Positions 33,246-40,975 of a stretch of DNA of 42,708 bases are shown here, piece by piece. Location: NCBI GenBank assembly GCA_049322755.1, contig JBMOQX010000059.1:1-42708 (forward strand). Direction: 5' to 3'. The position numbers and the translations under genes are program-made. How positions within the stretch are numbered: position 1 is the stretch's first letter; the number at the start of each line of letters is the position of its first letter. Source of the stretch: DATIUV01 sp049322755. Its GTDB lineage: Bacteria > Pseudomonadota > Gammaproteobacteria > Burkholderiales > UBA6910. The notes under the pieces were generated by a model. The model was not told where the DNA came from. It saw only the letters and a program-made list of their open reading frames with translations, and ran no database searches.

Positions 33246-34051
33246 TTCGCACACTCGCACTGCTGGCCGCGTTGCCGTTGCTGCTGGCCGCCTGCACCAC
33301 CAATCCCGTCACCGGCCGCAGCCAGCTGATGATCGTGTCCGAGCAGCAGGCGATCCAGTCGTCGCTGCAGGCCTACCCGCAGATGCTGGCGCCGGCGGCG
33401 AAGCAGGGCAAGCTGAACGACGATCCGGCGGTCAAGGCGCGCATCGACAAGATCGCCGAGCGGATCGTGGCGCAGGCGGTCAAGTACCGGCCCGAAACCG
33501 CGAAGTGGGACTGGGAGATCAACGTGATCGACGATCCCAAGACCGTCAATGCCTGGGCCATGGCGGGCGGCAAGATGGCGATCTACACCGGGCTCATCGA
33601 CAAGGTTAAGGCCACCGACGACGAGATCGCGCAGGTGCTGGCCCACGAGATTTCCCACGCGCTCTCCGCGCACACGGCGGAGAAGATGTCGGTGGCGATG
33701 GCCAGCAACCTGGCGGTCATCGGCGTGGGCGTCGCCACCGACAGCAAGGGGCTGGCGATGACCGGCGCGGCGCTCGCTGCCGCGTACGCGGTGCAGATGC
33801 CCAACAGCCGCGCCATGGAGTCGGAGGCCGACCGCATCGGCATCGAGCTGGCGGCGAAGGCGGGCTACGACCCGCGCGCCGCGGTGACGCTGTGGCAGAA
33901 GATGGGCAGGCTGGGCGATGGCCGCCCGCCCGAGTTCCTCAGCACCCACCCGTCGCCGGAGAACCGAACGGCCGCGCTGGAGAAGCTGGTGCCGCAGATG
34001 ATGCCGTACTACCAGCAGGGCGGCGCGCGGCCCACGCACCCGGTCAAGTGA
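33242..34051 (+). CDS. M48-family metalloprotease lipoprotein
   Basis: The 269-residue precursor is a lipoprotein (LPLLLAAC lipobox, lipidated Cys18) with the zinc motif HEISH (135-139) and the third ligand Glu193 in ESEADRIG (192-199). The opening TTNPVTGRSQLMIVSEQQ is characteristic of the LoiP/YcaL-like periplasmic M48B proteases, which take part in outer-membrane protein quality control. The late FLSTHPSPENRTAALEKL stretch is the usual substrate-cleft end. GGAG lies 8 bases before the ATG. Start and stop codons overlap with rluE. Confidence 0.93.
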   Translation: MIRTLALLAALPLLLAACTTNPVTGRSQLMIVSEQQAIQSSLQAYPQMLAPAAKQGKLNDDPAVKARIDKIAERIVAQAVKYRPETAKWDWEINVIDDPKTVNAWAMAGGKMAIYTGLIDKVKATDDEIAQVLAHEISHALSAHTAEKMSVAMASNLAVIGVGVATDSKGLAMTGAALAAAYAVQMPNSRAMESEADRIGIELAAKAGYDPRAAVTLWQKMGRLGDGRPPEFLSTHPSPENRTAALEKLVPQMMPYYQQGGARPTHPVK

Positions 34052-34070
34052 CGCGACGGCGAGCCGGCCG

Positions 34071-34244
34071 ATGATCTCCCGCACGCGCCACGCCGAGTGC
34101 GAGCCATTCGTGACCAAGGATGGCTCGATGGTGCGCGAGCCCGGGACACCTCACGCCGTACGCAACACCGGCACTGCGCCGCTGGCGATTCTGTGCCGCT
34201 CATCGCCCGCGTACGCGCACGGCGACACCGACCTGCTCGAGTAG
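34071..34244 (+). pseudogene. Cupin-family protein remnant with core deleted
   Basis: A 57-residue frame starts MISRTRHAECEPFVTKDGS and ends PGTPHAVRNTGTAPLAILCR, SSPAYAHGDTDLLE-stop. Both ends match a small cupin family in which EPFVTKDGS is normally followed by a 50-60-residue metal-binding core before (P)PGTPHAVRNTG. The core, with its HxH...E metal site, is missing (junction near 34128-34142) while the frame is kept. It cannot fold as a cupin, so it is classed as a pseudogene even though it might still be translated. It follows the M48 gene by 19 bases. Confidence 0.75.
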
Positions 34245-34355
34245 CCGGAAGCCGCGACAGGGCGGCCCTGCGTCACCGCCGATATAATCCGCATCCTGGA
34301 GCACCGGGCCTGCAGCCCGGGCTCCGCCCGGCTTCACTTCCGAAAGGGGAATCCC

Positions 34356-34790
34356 ATGAGCATCATCTCCGAATTCAAGGAGTTCGCGGTCAAGGGCAAT
34401 GCCATCGACCTGGCGGTGGGCGTCGTCATCGGCGCGGCGTTCGGCAAGATCGTCGACTCGCTGGTGCGGGACGTCATCATGCCGCCCATCGGCCTGCTGC
34501 TGGGACGGGTGGATTTCTCCAACCTGTTCCTGGTGCTGAAGGATGCCCCGACGCCGGGGCCGTACCTCACGGTGGACGCGGCGGCGAAGGCCGGCGCAGT
34601 GACGCTCAACTACGGGGCCTTCGTCAACACGCTGGTGTCGTTCCTGATCGTCGCGTGGGCGATATTCATCATGGTCAAGGTCATCAACCGGCTGAAGCGG
34701 GAAGATGAGGCGGCGCCGGCACCGGCCGAGCCGCCGGAGGACGTCAAGCTCCTCACCGAGATCCGCGACGTGCTCAAGCATAAGGCGTAA
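34356..34790 (+). CDS. mscL: Large-conductance mechanosensitive channel
   Basis: The 144-residue protein begins MSIISEFKEFAVKGNAIDLA and has TM1 (VGVVIGAAFGKIVDSLVRDV) and TM2 (FVNTLVSFLIVAWAIFIMVK), followed by the conserved charged end KLLTEIRDVLKHKA. The homopentamer opens under membrane tension to release solutes during osmotic downshock. AAAGGGG precedes the ATG. The phosphoglycerate mutase-like gene begins about 10 bases after the stop and may be cotranscribed. Confidence 0.97.
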   Translation: MSIISEFKEFAVKGNAIDLAVGVVIGAAFGKIVDSLVRDVIMPPIGLLLGRVDFSNLFLVLKDAPTPGPYLTVDAAAKAGAVTLNYGAFVNTLVSFLIVAWAIFIMVKVINRLKREDEAAPAPAEPPEDVKLLTEIRDVLKHKA

Positions 34791-34800
34791 GCGCATCCCC

Positions 34801-35466
34801 TTGAGCGCAGCCGCTCCCGAGCCCGCCGCGTCGCTGCCGGCCGCCGAACTGGTGGTGGTGCGCCACGGCGAAACCACCTGGAACCAGGAAGGCCGCATGC
34901 AGGGCCACCTGGACAGCCCGCTCAACGCCGCCGGCGTCGAGCAGGCGGAAGCGGTGGCCGCGCGGCTGGCGACGGAAGCCTTCGCCGCCCTCTACAGCAG
35001 CGACCTCGGACGGGCGTTCGCCACCGCACGGCGCATCGCCGCGCGCAGCGGACACCGCGTTGTCGCCGACCCGCGCCTGCGCGAGCGGCACCTGGGCGTG
35101 CTGCAGGGGCTGACGCGGATCGACGCCAGCCGCGATCTTCCCGACGTCTACGAGGGCTACCGCAACGGCGGCGCGGACTACGTGATTCCGTCGGGCGAGA
35201 GCGCGGCGCAGTGCTCGGCGCGGGTGCTGGCGGCGCTGGAGGAGATCGCCCGCCGCCACGCCGGCGAGCGCGCGGTGGTGGTGGCCCACGGCGGCGTGCT
35301 GGACGTGCTCTACCGCGCCGCCCTCGGCCTGCCCCACGAGGGGCCGCGCATGTTCACCATCCTCAACGCCAGCGTCAATCTGTTCCGCTACGCCGGCGGC
35401 ATCTGGCAGCTCCGGGTGTGGGGCGACGTCTCGCACCTCGGCGAGCGGGCGCTGGACGACGTCTGA
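34801..35466 (+). CDS. Histidine phosphatase family protein (phosphoglycerate mutase-like)
   Basis: The 221-residue protein has LVVVRHGETTWNQEGRMQGH with catalytic His22, and the second His163 in VVAHGGVLDVLYR. The acid is probably in LRERHLGVLQG. The family includes cofactor-dependent phosphoglycerate mutases and broad phosphatases (GpmB, CobC, PhoE types). The single-domain size and LRERHLG context suggest a phosphatase, not the glycolytic enzyme. The start is uncertain: no ATG or GTG precedes the RHG motif at a sensible distance, so TTG at 34801, shortly after mscL, is chosen. Confidence 0.8.
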   Translation: MSAAAPEPAASLPAAELVVVRHGETTWNQEGRMQGHLDSPLNAAGVEQAEAVAARLATEAFAALYSSDLGRAFATARRIAARSGHRVVADPRLRERHLGVLQGLTRIDASRDLPDVYEGYRNGGADYVIPSGESAAQCSARVLAALEEIARRHAGERAVVVAHGGVLDVLYRAALGLPHEGPRMFTILNASVNLFRYAGGIWQLRVWGDVSHLGERALDDV

Positions 35467-35483
35467 GGTTTCATATCAAGTCT

Positions 35484-35563
35484 TGAACCGCGAAGGACGC
35501 GAAGGGCGCCAAGGAATTGAGGAGATATTCCTTCGCGTCCTCTGCGTCCTTCGCGGTTAAATA
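35484..35563. repeat. Inverted repeat made of AAGGACGCG-like units (copy B)
   Basis: TTGAACCGCGAAGGACGCGA starts the left arm (35484 on) and GTCCTTCGCGGTTAAATA ends the right arm. Each arm holds three 9-base units. The left-arm start is identical over 20 bases to copy A at 32442, and both copies lie directly after a gene's stop (metH and the phosphatase). Confidence 0.8.
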
Positions 35564-35584
35564 GCTCTTTTGGAGGGAGCGATC

Positions 35585-36112
35585 ATGGCAAGACTGCCGC
35601 TCGTGAGCGAGCAAACCCATCCCGACCGTGCCGAGCTGATCGGCCGCATCCGCGCCGAGCGCGGCAGGCTGCTCAATCTCTACGGCACGCTGCTGCACAG
35701 CCCGCCGGTGGCGGAGGGCTGGCTCAGGCTGCTGACGGCGGTGCGCCAGCAGGCGAGCCTCGCCGGCGACGTGCGCGAGCTGGCGATCCTGCGGGTGGCG
35801 CTGGTCAACGGCGCCGACTACGAGTTCAGGACCCACGTGCCGTTTGCGCTCAGGGAGGGATTCGCGCAGGCGCAGATCGACGCGCTCGGGTCGTGGCGGG
35901 AGAGCGGCCTGTTCAATGCGCGTTACATGGCCGTGCTGGCGTATGTCGACAGCATGACGCGCGACATCCACGTTCCGGACGCGGTGTTCGAGCCGTTGCG
36001 CGCGCATTTCGGCGCGCAGGAACTGGTGGAACTTACGGTGACGGTGGCTGCGTACAACATGGTGTCGCGGTTTCTCGAGGCCCTGCAGGTGGACCTCGAC
36101 GGGAAGAGCTGA
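35585..36112 (+). CDS. Carboxymuconolactone decarboxylase (AhpD-like) family protein
   Basis: The 175-residue helical protein has the CMD-domain pattern: LLTAVRQQASLAGDVRELAI, LRVALVNGADYEFRTHVPFA and ELVELTVTVAAYNMVSRFLE. The CxxC redox pair of AhpD is absent, so peroxidase activity is unlikely; this resembles the many cysteine-less CMD proteins of unknown substrate. GGAGGGAG precedes the ATG at 35585. It stands between the AAGGACGCG repeat and the convergent HU gene. Confidence 0.85.
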   Translation: MARLPLVSEQTHPDRAELIGRIRAERGRLLNLYGTLLHSPPVAEGWLRLLTAVRQQASLAGDVRELAILRVALVNGADYEFRTHVPFALREGFAQAQIDALGSWRESGLFNARYMAVLAYVDSMTRDIHVPDAVFEPLRAHFGAQELVELTVTVAAYNMVSRFLEALQVDLDGKS

Positions 36113-36160
36113 TCCTGGGGACGGCGCAGGCCGCGAGCGGGCCCGGGAGAGAGAGCGGCC

Positions 36161-36177
36161 GCCGGACGCCGTCCGGC
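36161..36177. terminator. Perfect small hairpin between converging CMD and HU genes
   Basis: GCCGGAC (36161-36167) pairs with GTCCGGC (36171-36177) around GCC. It lies between two converging stops, 17 bases beyond the HU stop. There is no T-run on either strand, so termination is inferred from position only. Confidence 0.35.
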
Positions 36178-36193
36178 AGCCGTTGCAAGGCGG

Positions 36194-36487
36194 TTACTTC
36201 TTCTTGCCGACGGCGTCCTTGAACGCCTGGCCGGCGGAGAACGCAGGCACGGTGCGCGCAGGGATCTTGATGCTGGCACCGGTGGCCGGGTTCTTGCCGG
36301 TGCGCGCCTTGCGTTTGCGCGCCTCGAACGAGCCAAAGCCCACCAGCGTCACGCGATTGCCCTTGGCCACGTTGGCCACCACCGCGTTCATCGCCGCGTT
36401 GATCGCTTCCGCCGCGGCTGTCTTGCTGATGCCCGCCTCTTTGGCGGCGACTTCGACGAGATCCGCCTTGCTTACGACTTTAGCCAT
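36194..36487 (-). CDS. HU-family DNA-binding protein
   Basis: The 97-residue protein opens MAKVVSKADLVEVAAKEAGI and has the HU/IHF arm RVTLVGFGSFEARKRKART, then GKNPATGASIKIPA. It is a dimeric, DNA-bending nucleoid protein. The Ala-rich helix TAAAEAINAAMNAVVANVAK and the lysine-rich end (DAVGKKK) are typical of betaproteobacterial HU. GAGAGGAG precedes the ATG at 36487, so the longer upstream reading is rejected. It is divergent from mpl, with a 260-base gap in which I see only weak promoter-like sequence (for example TAGAAT at 36709-36714). Confidence 0.94.
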   Translation of the reverse strand: MAKVVSKADLVEVAAKEAGISKTAAAEAINAAMNAVVANVAKGNRVTLVGFGSFEARKRKARTGKNPATGASIKIPARTVPAFSAGQAFKDAVGKKK

Positions 36488-36748
36488 GCTACTCCTCTCT
36501 TTCTCGTGTTGGTTGTGGCGCAAGAGCCCGCGGCTGCGGGCTCCGTGGAAACTCACATCCGGTGGTGTTGGTGTTGGTCCGGTGCTCGCTCGGCAATGAT
36601 AAGGGCTTTGTCCGGCGCGGTGCAATTGAAACGCAAGCGACGCGGGATGTTTTCCGCGGCGATGTCAAGCGCCGGCGCGATCCGTCTCGGCACCGGGGCG
36701 AGTTGCCGGTAGAATCGGACGCACTTTCCGGTGCGGCGCGTTTCGAAA

Positions 36749-38110
36749 ATGCACATCCACATCCTCGGCATCTGCGGCACGTTCATGGGCGGCGTCGCCG
36801 CCATCGCCCGCGCCGCGGGGCACCGGGTAACGGGTTGCGACGCCAACGTTTATCCGCCCATGAGCGATCAGCTCGCGGCGCTGGGCATCGATCTGATCGA
36901 GGGTTATGACGCGGCGCAGGTGTCGTTGAATCCCGACACTTTCGTCGTCGGCAACGTCATATCGCGCGGCAATCCGCTGGTGGAGGCGGTGCTGGATGCC
37001 GGTCTGCCGTACACCTCGGGACCGCACTGGCTGGCGGAGAGGGTGCTTGCGGGCAAGTGGGTACTGGCCTGCGCGGGCACCCACGGCAAGACCACCACCG
37101 CGTCGATGCTGGCGTGGATGCTGGAGCACGGCGGCCTCGCGCCGGGATTTCTCATCGGCGGCGTGCCGCAGAACTTCGGCGTGTCGGCGCGGCTTACCGA
37201 TTCGTCCTTCTTCGTCATCGAGGCGGACGAGTACGACACCGCGTTTTTCGACAAGCGCTCCAAGTTCGTCCATTACCGGCCGCGCACGGCGATCCTGAAC
37301 AATCTCGAGTTCGATCACGCCGACATCTTTGCCGACCTGGACGCGATCGAAACCCAGTTCCACCACCTCGTGCGCACCGTGCCCGGCAACGGGTTGCTGG
37401 TTTCCAACGCCCGCGATGCCGCCCTGGAACGGGTGCTGGCGAAAGGTGCGTGGACCCCGGTGGAGCGTTTCGGCGCTGCGGACGGCTGGGACGCGGAAGC
37501 CACCGGCACGGGCTTCGACGTGCGGCTGGACGGAAAAGCACAGGCGAGCGTGCAATGGGATGTGCCGGGCGAGCACAACCGCATGAACGCGCTGGCGGCG
37601 ATCGCGGCGGCGCGCCATGCCGGCGTGCCCCCGGTGCTGGCGGCGGAAGCGCTGGGGGAGTTCCGCAACGCCAAGCGCCGGCTCGAGCAGCGCGGGATCG
37701 CCGCCGGCGTCACCGTGTACGACGATTTCGCGCATCACCCCACGGCCATTCGCGCCACGCTGGAGGCGCTGCGCGGCCGTGTCGGCGCGGCGCGCATCCT
37801 GGCGGTCCTGGAGCCGCGCTCCAACACGATGAAGCTGGGCGTGTGGAAGGACGCGCTGGCGCCGAGCCTGGAAGGCGCGGACGCCGTTTACTGCTACACC
37901 GCCGGGCTGGGCTGGGACGCCGCGGGCGCATTGGCCGTGCTCGGCGCCAAGTCCGCATGCCGGGACGACCTGGAGGCGCTGGTGGAAGCCGTGGCGTCGG
38001 CGGCCCGCCCCGGCGACCATGTGCTGGTGATGAGCAACGGCGGCTTCGGCGGCATCCACGACAAGCTGCTGGCGCGCCTCGCCGGCAGCAACGTCCGCGT
38101 CAGCGCCTAA
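36749..38110 (+). CDS. mpl: UDP-MurNAc:L-Ala-gamma-D-Glu-meso-DAP ligase
   Basis: The 453-residue protein belongs to the Mur ligase family. It begins MHIHILGICGTFMGGVAAIA, carries the ATP site CAGTHGKTTTASMLAWMLEH and EADEYDTAFFDKRSKFVHYR, then LNNLEFDHADIFADLDAIE and the C-terminal domain VYDDFAHHPTAIRATLEALR. The CGTFMGG opening and EADEYDTAFFD are specific for Mpl rather than MurC. It reattaches recycled murein tripeptide to UDP-MurNAc in the cytoplasm. Its last 4 bases overlap the end of a convergent gene. The start at 36749 is supported by family length. Confidence 0.95.
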   Translation: MHIHILGICGTFMGGVAAIARAAGHRVTGCDANVYPPMSDQLAALGIDLIEGYDAAQVSLNPDTFVVGNVISRGNPLVEAVLDAGLPYTSGPHWLAERVLAGKWVLACAGTHGKTTTASMLAWMLEHGGLAPGFLIGGVPQNFGVSARLTDSSFFVIEADEYDTAFFDKRSKFVHYRPRTAILNNLEFDHADIFADLDAIETQFHHLVRTVPGNGLLVSNARDAALERVLAKGAWTPVERFGAADGWDAEATGTGFDVRLDGKAQASVQWDVPGEHNRMNALAAIAAARHAGVPPVLAAEALGEFRNAKRRLEQRGIAAGVTVYDDFAHHPTAIRATLEALRGRVGAARILAVLEPRSNTMKLGVWKDALAPSLEGADAVYCYTAGLGWDAAGALAVLGAKSACRDDLEALVEAVASAARPGDHVLVMSNGGFGGIHDKLLARLAGSNVRVSA

Positions 38111-38511
38111 TTTCGTCCTGCGCGGGGGCGGCGTGGCGGGCGTGAGCTCGCGCCGGTGGCGCTGCTCCAGCTCCAGGCGCTTGCGGCGCTGCCGAGCGTC
38201 CGCGGCGGCAGGGCGCCGCCGCTTTCGGATCCCGCCTGCTGGCGTTCGATCAGCGCCCTTTGCTGACGCTGCTTCAGTTGCTGCAGCCGCAGGTCCTGTT
38301 CGAGCCGGAGCTGGTCCTGCTGCCGGGCCGCCGGCGTGCCCGCGTCGCGCACGTCGACGCCCTGGTTGATGCGCTGCTGCGTCTGCTGCTGCTGGAGCTC
38401 GCGGCGCTGCAGCTCGCGCTGCACGGCGTCACGGGAGGGCTCGGCGGCAGCGGGAAGGGCGCTTCCGAGCACGAGCAGGATCGGCAGGGAAAAGCGGATT
38501 GGCGCCAGCAT
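38107..38511 (-). CDS. Secreted Gln/Arg-rich coiled-coil protein, probable C-terminal frameshift
   Basis: The 134-residue reading has a signal peptide (FSLPILLVLGSALPAAAEPS) and a long charged coiled coil rich in Gln, Arg and Leu (VQRELQRRELQQQQTQQRIN, LRLEQDLRLQQLKQRQQRAL). After about residue 100 the annotated frame turns into SAASAWSWSSATGASS, unlike the rest. A neighbouring frame over the same DNA reads RQRRKRLELEQRHRRELTP, which continues the coiled-coil style. A single-base indel near 38200 is therefore likely, either real or a sequencing error. The family is not recognised; periplasmic. It converges with mpl. Confidence 0.6.
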   Translation of the reverse strand: MLAPIRFSLPILLVLGSALPAAAEPSRDAVQRELQRRELQQQQTQQRINQGVDVRDAGTPAARQQDQLRLEQDLRLQQLKQRQQRALIERQQAGSESGGALPPRTLGSAASAWSWSSATGASSRPPRRPRAGRN

Positions 38512-38544
38512 GCTCTTTCGAGCCGCGCGCCGCCCCTTTGGTTC

Positions 38545-38632
38545 GTTAAATAGCGTCAGACTCGATTTTCTCCACCCCGCTTCCCATCACGCAGGCGCAA
38601 GGGGATAGAAATCGAGTCTGACCCTATTTAAC
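38545..38632. repeat. 25-base inverted repeat pair, REPIN-like
   Basis: GTTAAATAGCGTCAGACTCG, continuing to ATTT (38545-38568), is matched by the reverse complement of 38608-38632 with one mismatch (GTTAAATAGGGTCAGACTCG). The arms enclose about 40 bases. The GGGTCAGACTCGATTT core is one I recognise as dispersed in many betaproteobacterial genomes and linked to REP-associated transposases. It lies upstream of the coiled-coil gene and downstream of cynS. Confidence 0.8.
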
Positions 38633-38643
38633 GGGCCGTCGCT

Positions 38644-38694
38644 CAACCCGCCCGATGAGCCCTGCGAATGCGGGGTCTCGATCGGGCGGAGTTG
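38644..38694 (-). terminator. Long stem-loop after cynS
   Basis: CCGCCCGAT and ATCGGGCGG pair, with further pairing outward (CAAC/GTTG) and inward (GAGcCC/GGGgTCTC). It lies 26 bases beyond the cynS stop. There is no T-run, so it is a candidate terminator or transcript-stabilising structure only. Confidence 0.4.
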
Positions 38695-38719
38695 ATCGCG
38701 CGCTGTTGGGGCGTCGCGA

Positions 38720-39208
38720 TCAATACGACTTGTAGGGAAGGTATTTGCCGCTCATGGTGATCTTCACCCGGTCGCCCTTGGGATCGGGCAGCCGCTCCAG
38801 CTTCATCTCGAAATCGATGGCGCTCATGATGCCGTCGCCGAACTCTTCGTGGATCAGCTCCTTGAACGTGGTGCCGTACACGCTCACCAGTTCGTAGAAG
38901 CGGTAGATCAGCGGGTCGGTGGGCACCGCGCTCGGCAGCGAGCCCTTGTAGGGGACCACCTGCAGCAGCTTCACCGCGTCCTCGGGCAGATCGAACAGCT
39001 TGCCGGCGGCCTCCGCCTGCTCCCTGGAGAGCTGCATCTGGCCCAGCAGGGCCGCGGTGGTCCACTCGGGACTCTTGCCGATCCTGGCGGCGGCGTCCTT
39101 CCAGGTCAGCCCCTTCCGGATCTTGGCGGCGACGATCATCTCGGTCACGTCGGCGCGGGTCATGGGCTTGGCCATCACGGTCATTCCTTCGCTGGGGGCA
39201 TGTTTCAT
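38720..39208 (-). CDS. cynS: Cyanase (cyanate hydratase)
   Basis: The 162-residue protein has the helical N-terminal domain (KIRKGLTWKDAAARIGKSPE) and the cyanase catalytic domain YRFYELVSVYGTTFKELIHE, FGDGIMSAIDFEMKLER. The conserved Arg103, Glu106 and Ser129 correspond to the E. coli triad Arg96/Glu99/Ser122. The decamer turns cyanate and bicarbonate into ammonia and CO2. The end GKYLPYKSY is also typical. AAGGAG precedes the ATG. It starts 20 bases after the ABC ATPase gene and closes the cyn operon. No cynT carbonic anhydrase or cynR regulator gene is adjacent; control is by sigma-54 instead. Confidence 0.95.
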   Translation of the reverse strand: MKHAPSEGMTVMAKPMTRADVTEMIVAAKIRKGLTWKDAAARIGKSPEWTTAALLGQMQLSREQAEAAGKLFDLPEDAVKLLQVVPYKGSLPSAVPTDPLIYRFYELVSVYGTTFKELIHEEFGDGIMSAIDFEMKLERLPDPKGDRVKITMSGKYLPYKSY

Positions 39209-39228
39209 CGGAGTCTCCTTCGGTGGGT

Positions 39229-40137
39229 TCAGACGCCGGCCAGGGCCGGCGCGGGGCGCCGCTCGGCCGGCGCTTCGCTGATGCCGGGCATGACGAGCGG
39301 GGGATTCTTGGGATCGTAGGCCTTGCCCTCGATCTCCCGGGCGAAGTTCTTCGAGCGGTCGATCAGGAAATCGAGCAGGTGGTTGCGGATCGGGTAGTAG
39401 TGCGGATGCCGGTGCATGTCGTGGCGGTTGCGGTCCCGCGGCAGCGTGTTCAGCGCCACTTCGGCGATCCGCGCGCCGGGACCGTTGGTCATCAGCACGA
39501 TCTTGTCGGCGAGCAGGATCGCCTCGTCGACGTCGTGGGTGATCATGAACACCGTCTGCCGGGTCTGGGCGCAGATCCGCAGCACTTCTTCCTGCAGCAC
39601 GCCGCGGGTGAGGGCGTCCAGCGCCGAGAACGGCTCGTCCATCAGCAGCATCTTGGGTTCGATGGCGAGCGCGCGGGCGATGCCGACGCGCTGCTTCATG
39701 CCGCCGGAGAGCTCCGCCGGGCGCTTCCTTTCCGCGCCGGTGAGGTTCACCAGGTCGATGTACTTCTGGCAGTGGGCACGCACCCGGGCCTTGTCCCAGT
39801 CCGGCCACTTCGATTTCACCGCGAACGCGATGTTCTGCATCACGGTGAGCCAGGGCAGCAGCGCGTGGCTCTGGAAGATCACCGCCCGGTCCAGGCTGGG
39901 GCCGGCGATCTCGCGGCCCTGGATGAAGACATAGCCTTCGCTCGGCTGCTCGAGGCCCGAGAGGATGTTGAGGATGGTGGTCTTGCCGCAGCCGGAGTGG
40001 CCGATCACGCACACGAACTCGCCCTGGCCGAAGCTGAGCCAGAGGTCCTCGAACACCGTGTTGGTGCCGCCGCCGGCGCGGAAGCGCTTGGCGATGCCTT
40101 CCAGCTTGATGAAGGGCTGCTCGGACATGGCGCTCAT
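39229..40137 (-). CDS. cynD: ABC transporter ATP-binding protein, cyanate/nitrate type
   Basis: The 302-residue ATPase has Walker A GHSGCGKTTILN, Q-loop VIFQSHALLPWLTVMQN, signature LSGGMKQRVGIARALA and Walker B MLLMDEPFSALD, then the switch His in FMITHDVDEA. The QSHALLPW wording is typical of the NrtD/CynD subfamily. A C-terminal extension (YYPIRNHLLDFLIDRSKNFA onward) is seen in nitrate/cyanate ATPases. The ATG at 40137 overlaps the permease stop (ATGA), so the two are translationally coupled. A second Met at 40128 is possible. Whether the cargo is cyanate, nitrate or both is judged mainly from adjacent cynS. Confidence 0.88.
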   Translation of the reverse strand: MSAMSEQPFIKLEGIAKRFRAGGGTNTVFEDLWLSFGQGEFVCVIGHSGCGKTTILNILSGLEQPSEGYVFIQGREIAGPSLDRAVIFQSHALLPWLTVMQNIAFAVKSKWPDWDKARVRAHCQKYIDLVNLTGAERKRPAELSGGMKQRVGIARALAIEPKMLLMDEPFSALDALTRGVLQEEVLRICAQTRQTVFMITHDVDEAILLADKIVLMTNGPGARIAEVALNTLPRDRNRHDMHRHPHYYPIRNHLLDFLIDRSKNFAREIEGKAYDPKNPPLVMPGISEAPAERRPAPALAGV

Positions 40138-40973
40138 TCCGGGAAGGTGACCGCCCTGGCGAGGCGGTTCAGCACGGCGTCCAGCAGCATGCCGATCAGC
40201 CCGATAGCCAGGATCGCCGTCAGGATGTTGCTGATGGAGAGGTTGTTCCACTCGTTCCAGACGAAGTAGCCGATGCCGGTACCGCCCACCAGCATCTCGG
40301 CGGCGACGATCACCAGCCAGGCGATGCCGATGGAGATGCGCATGCCGGTCATGATGGTGGGCGCGGCCGCCGGCAGGATGACGCGGAACGCCTTGCGCAG
40401 CGGACCCACCTCCAGCGTGCGCGCCACGTTGAGCCACTCCCTGCGCACCGACATCACGCCAAACGCGGTGTTGACCAGCATCGGCCACAGCGAGCAGACG
40501 AAGATGACGAAGATCGCCGACAGGCCGCTGTCCTTGATGGTGAACAGCGCCAGCGGCATCCACGCCAGCGGCGAGACCGGCTTGAGCACCTGGATGAACG
40601 GGTCCAGCGCCCGGTACACCGTCGGCGACATGCCGATCAGGAAGCCGAGCGGAATCGCCACCAGGGCGGCCAGCGCGAAGCCCACCAGCACCCGCATGAT
40701 GGAATAGGCGAGCTGGATGCCGATGCCCTTGTCGTTGGTGCCGCGCACGTAGAACGGATCGGTGACGTGGGACCAGACCTTCCGCGCCACGTCCGCCGGC
40801 CCCGGCATCGCGGACTTCTGCCCGCTGGCCGCGGCGGCGCCCACCAGCTTGGCGTACTCGTCGTCCACCACCCGGGTGCCCTTCTCCGGCAGCGTGGCGA
40901 TGTGCCACGCGCCGAGAAAGAGCGCCAGGATCAGCAGGGACAGGAGCCGGGGGCCCCAGGGCTTCGCGGCCAC
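40134..40973 (-). CDS. cynB: ABC transporter permease, cyanate/nitrate type
   Basis: The 279-residue inner-membrane protein has an N-terminal helix (RLLSLLILALFLGAWHIATL), a periplasmic insert and five further helices. The permease EAA-like loop is in RTLEVGPLRKAFRVILPAAA and PTIMTGMRISIGIAWLVIVA. This arrangement is NrtB/SsuC-like. The GTG at 40973 is chosen because AGGAGGG lies 9 bases upstream; it begins 2 bases after the stop of the binding-protein gene. The permease partners with the ATPase encoded next. Confidence 0.88.
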   Translation of the reverse strand: MAAKPWGPRLLSLLILALFLGAWHIATLPEKGTRVVDDEYAKLVGAAAASGQKSAMPGPADVARKVWSHVTDPFYVRGTNDKGIGIQLAYSIMRVLVGFALAALVAIPLGFLIGMSPTVYRALDPFIQVLKPVSPLAWMPLALFTIKDSGLSAIFVIFVCSLWPMLVNTAFGVMSVRREWLNVARTLEVGPLRKAFRVILPAAAPTIMTGMRISIGIAWLVIVAAEMLVGGTGIGYFVWNEWNNLSISNILTAILAIGLIGMLLDAVLNRLARAVTFPE

Positions 40974-40975
40974 GC

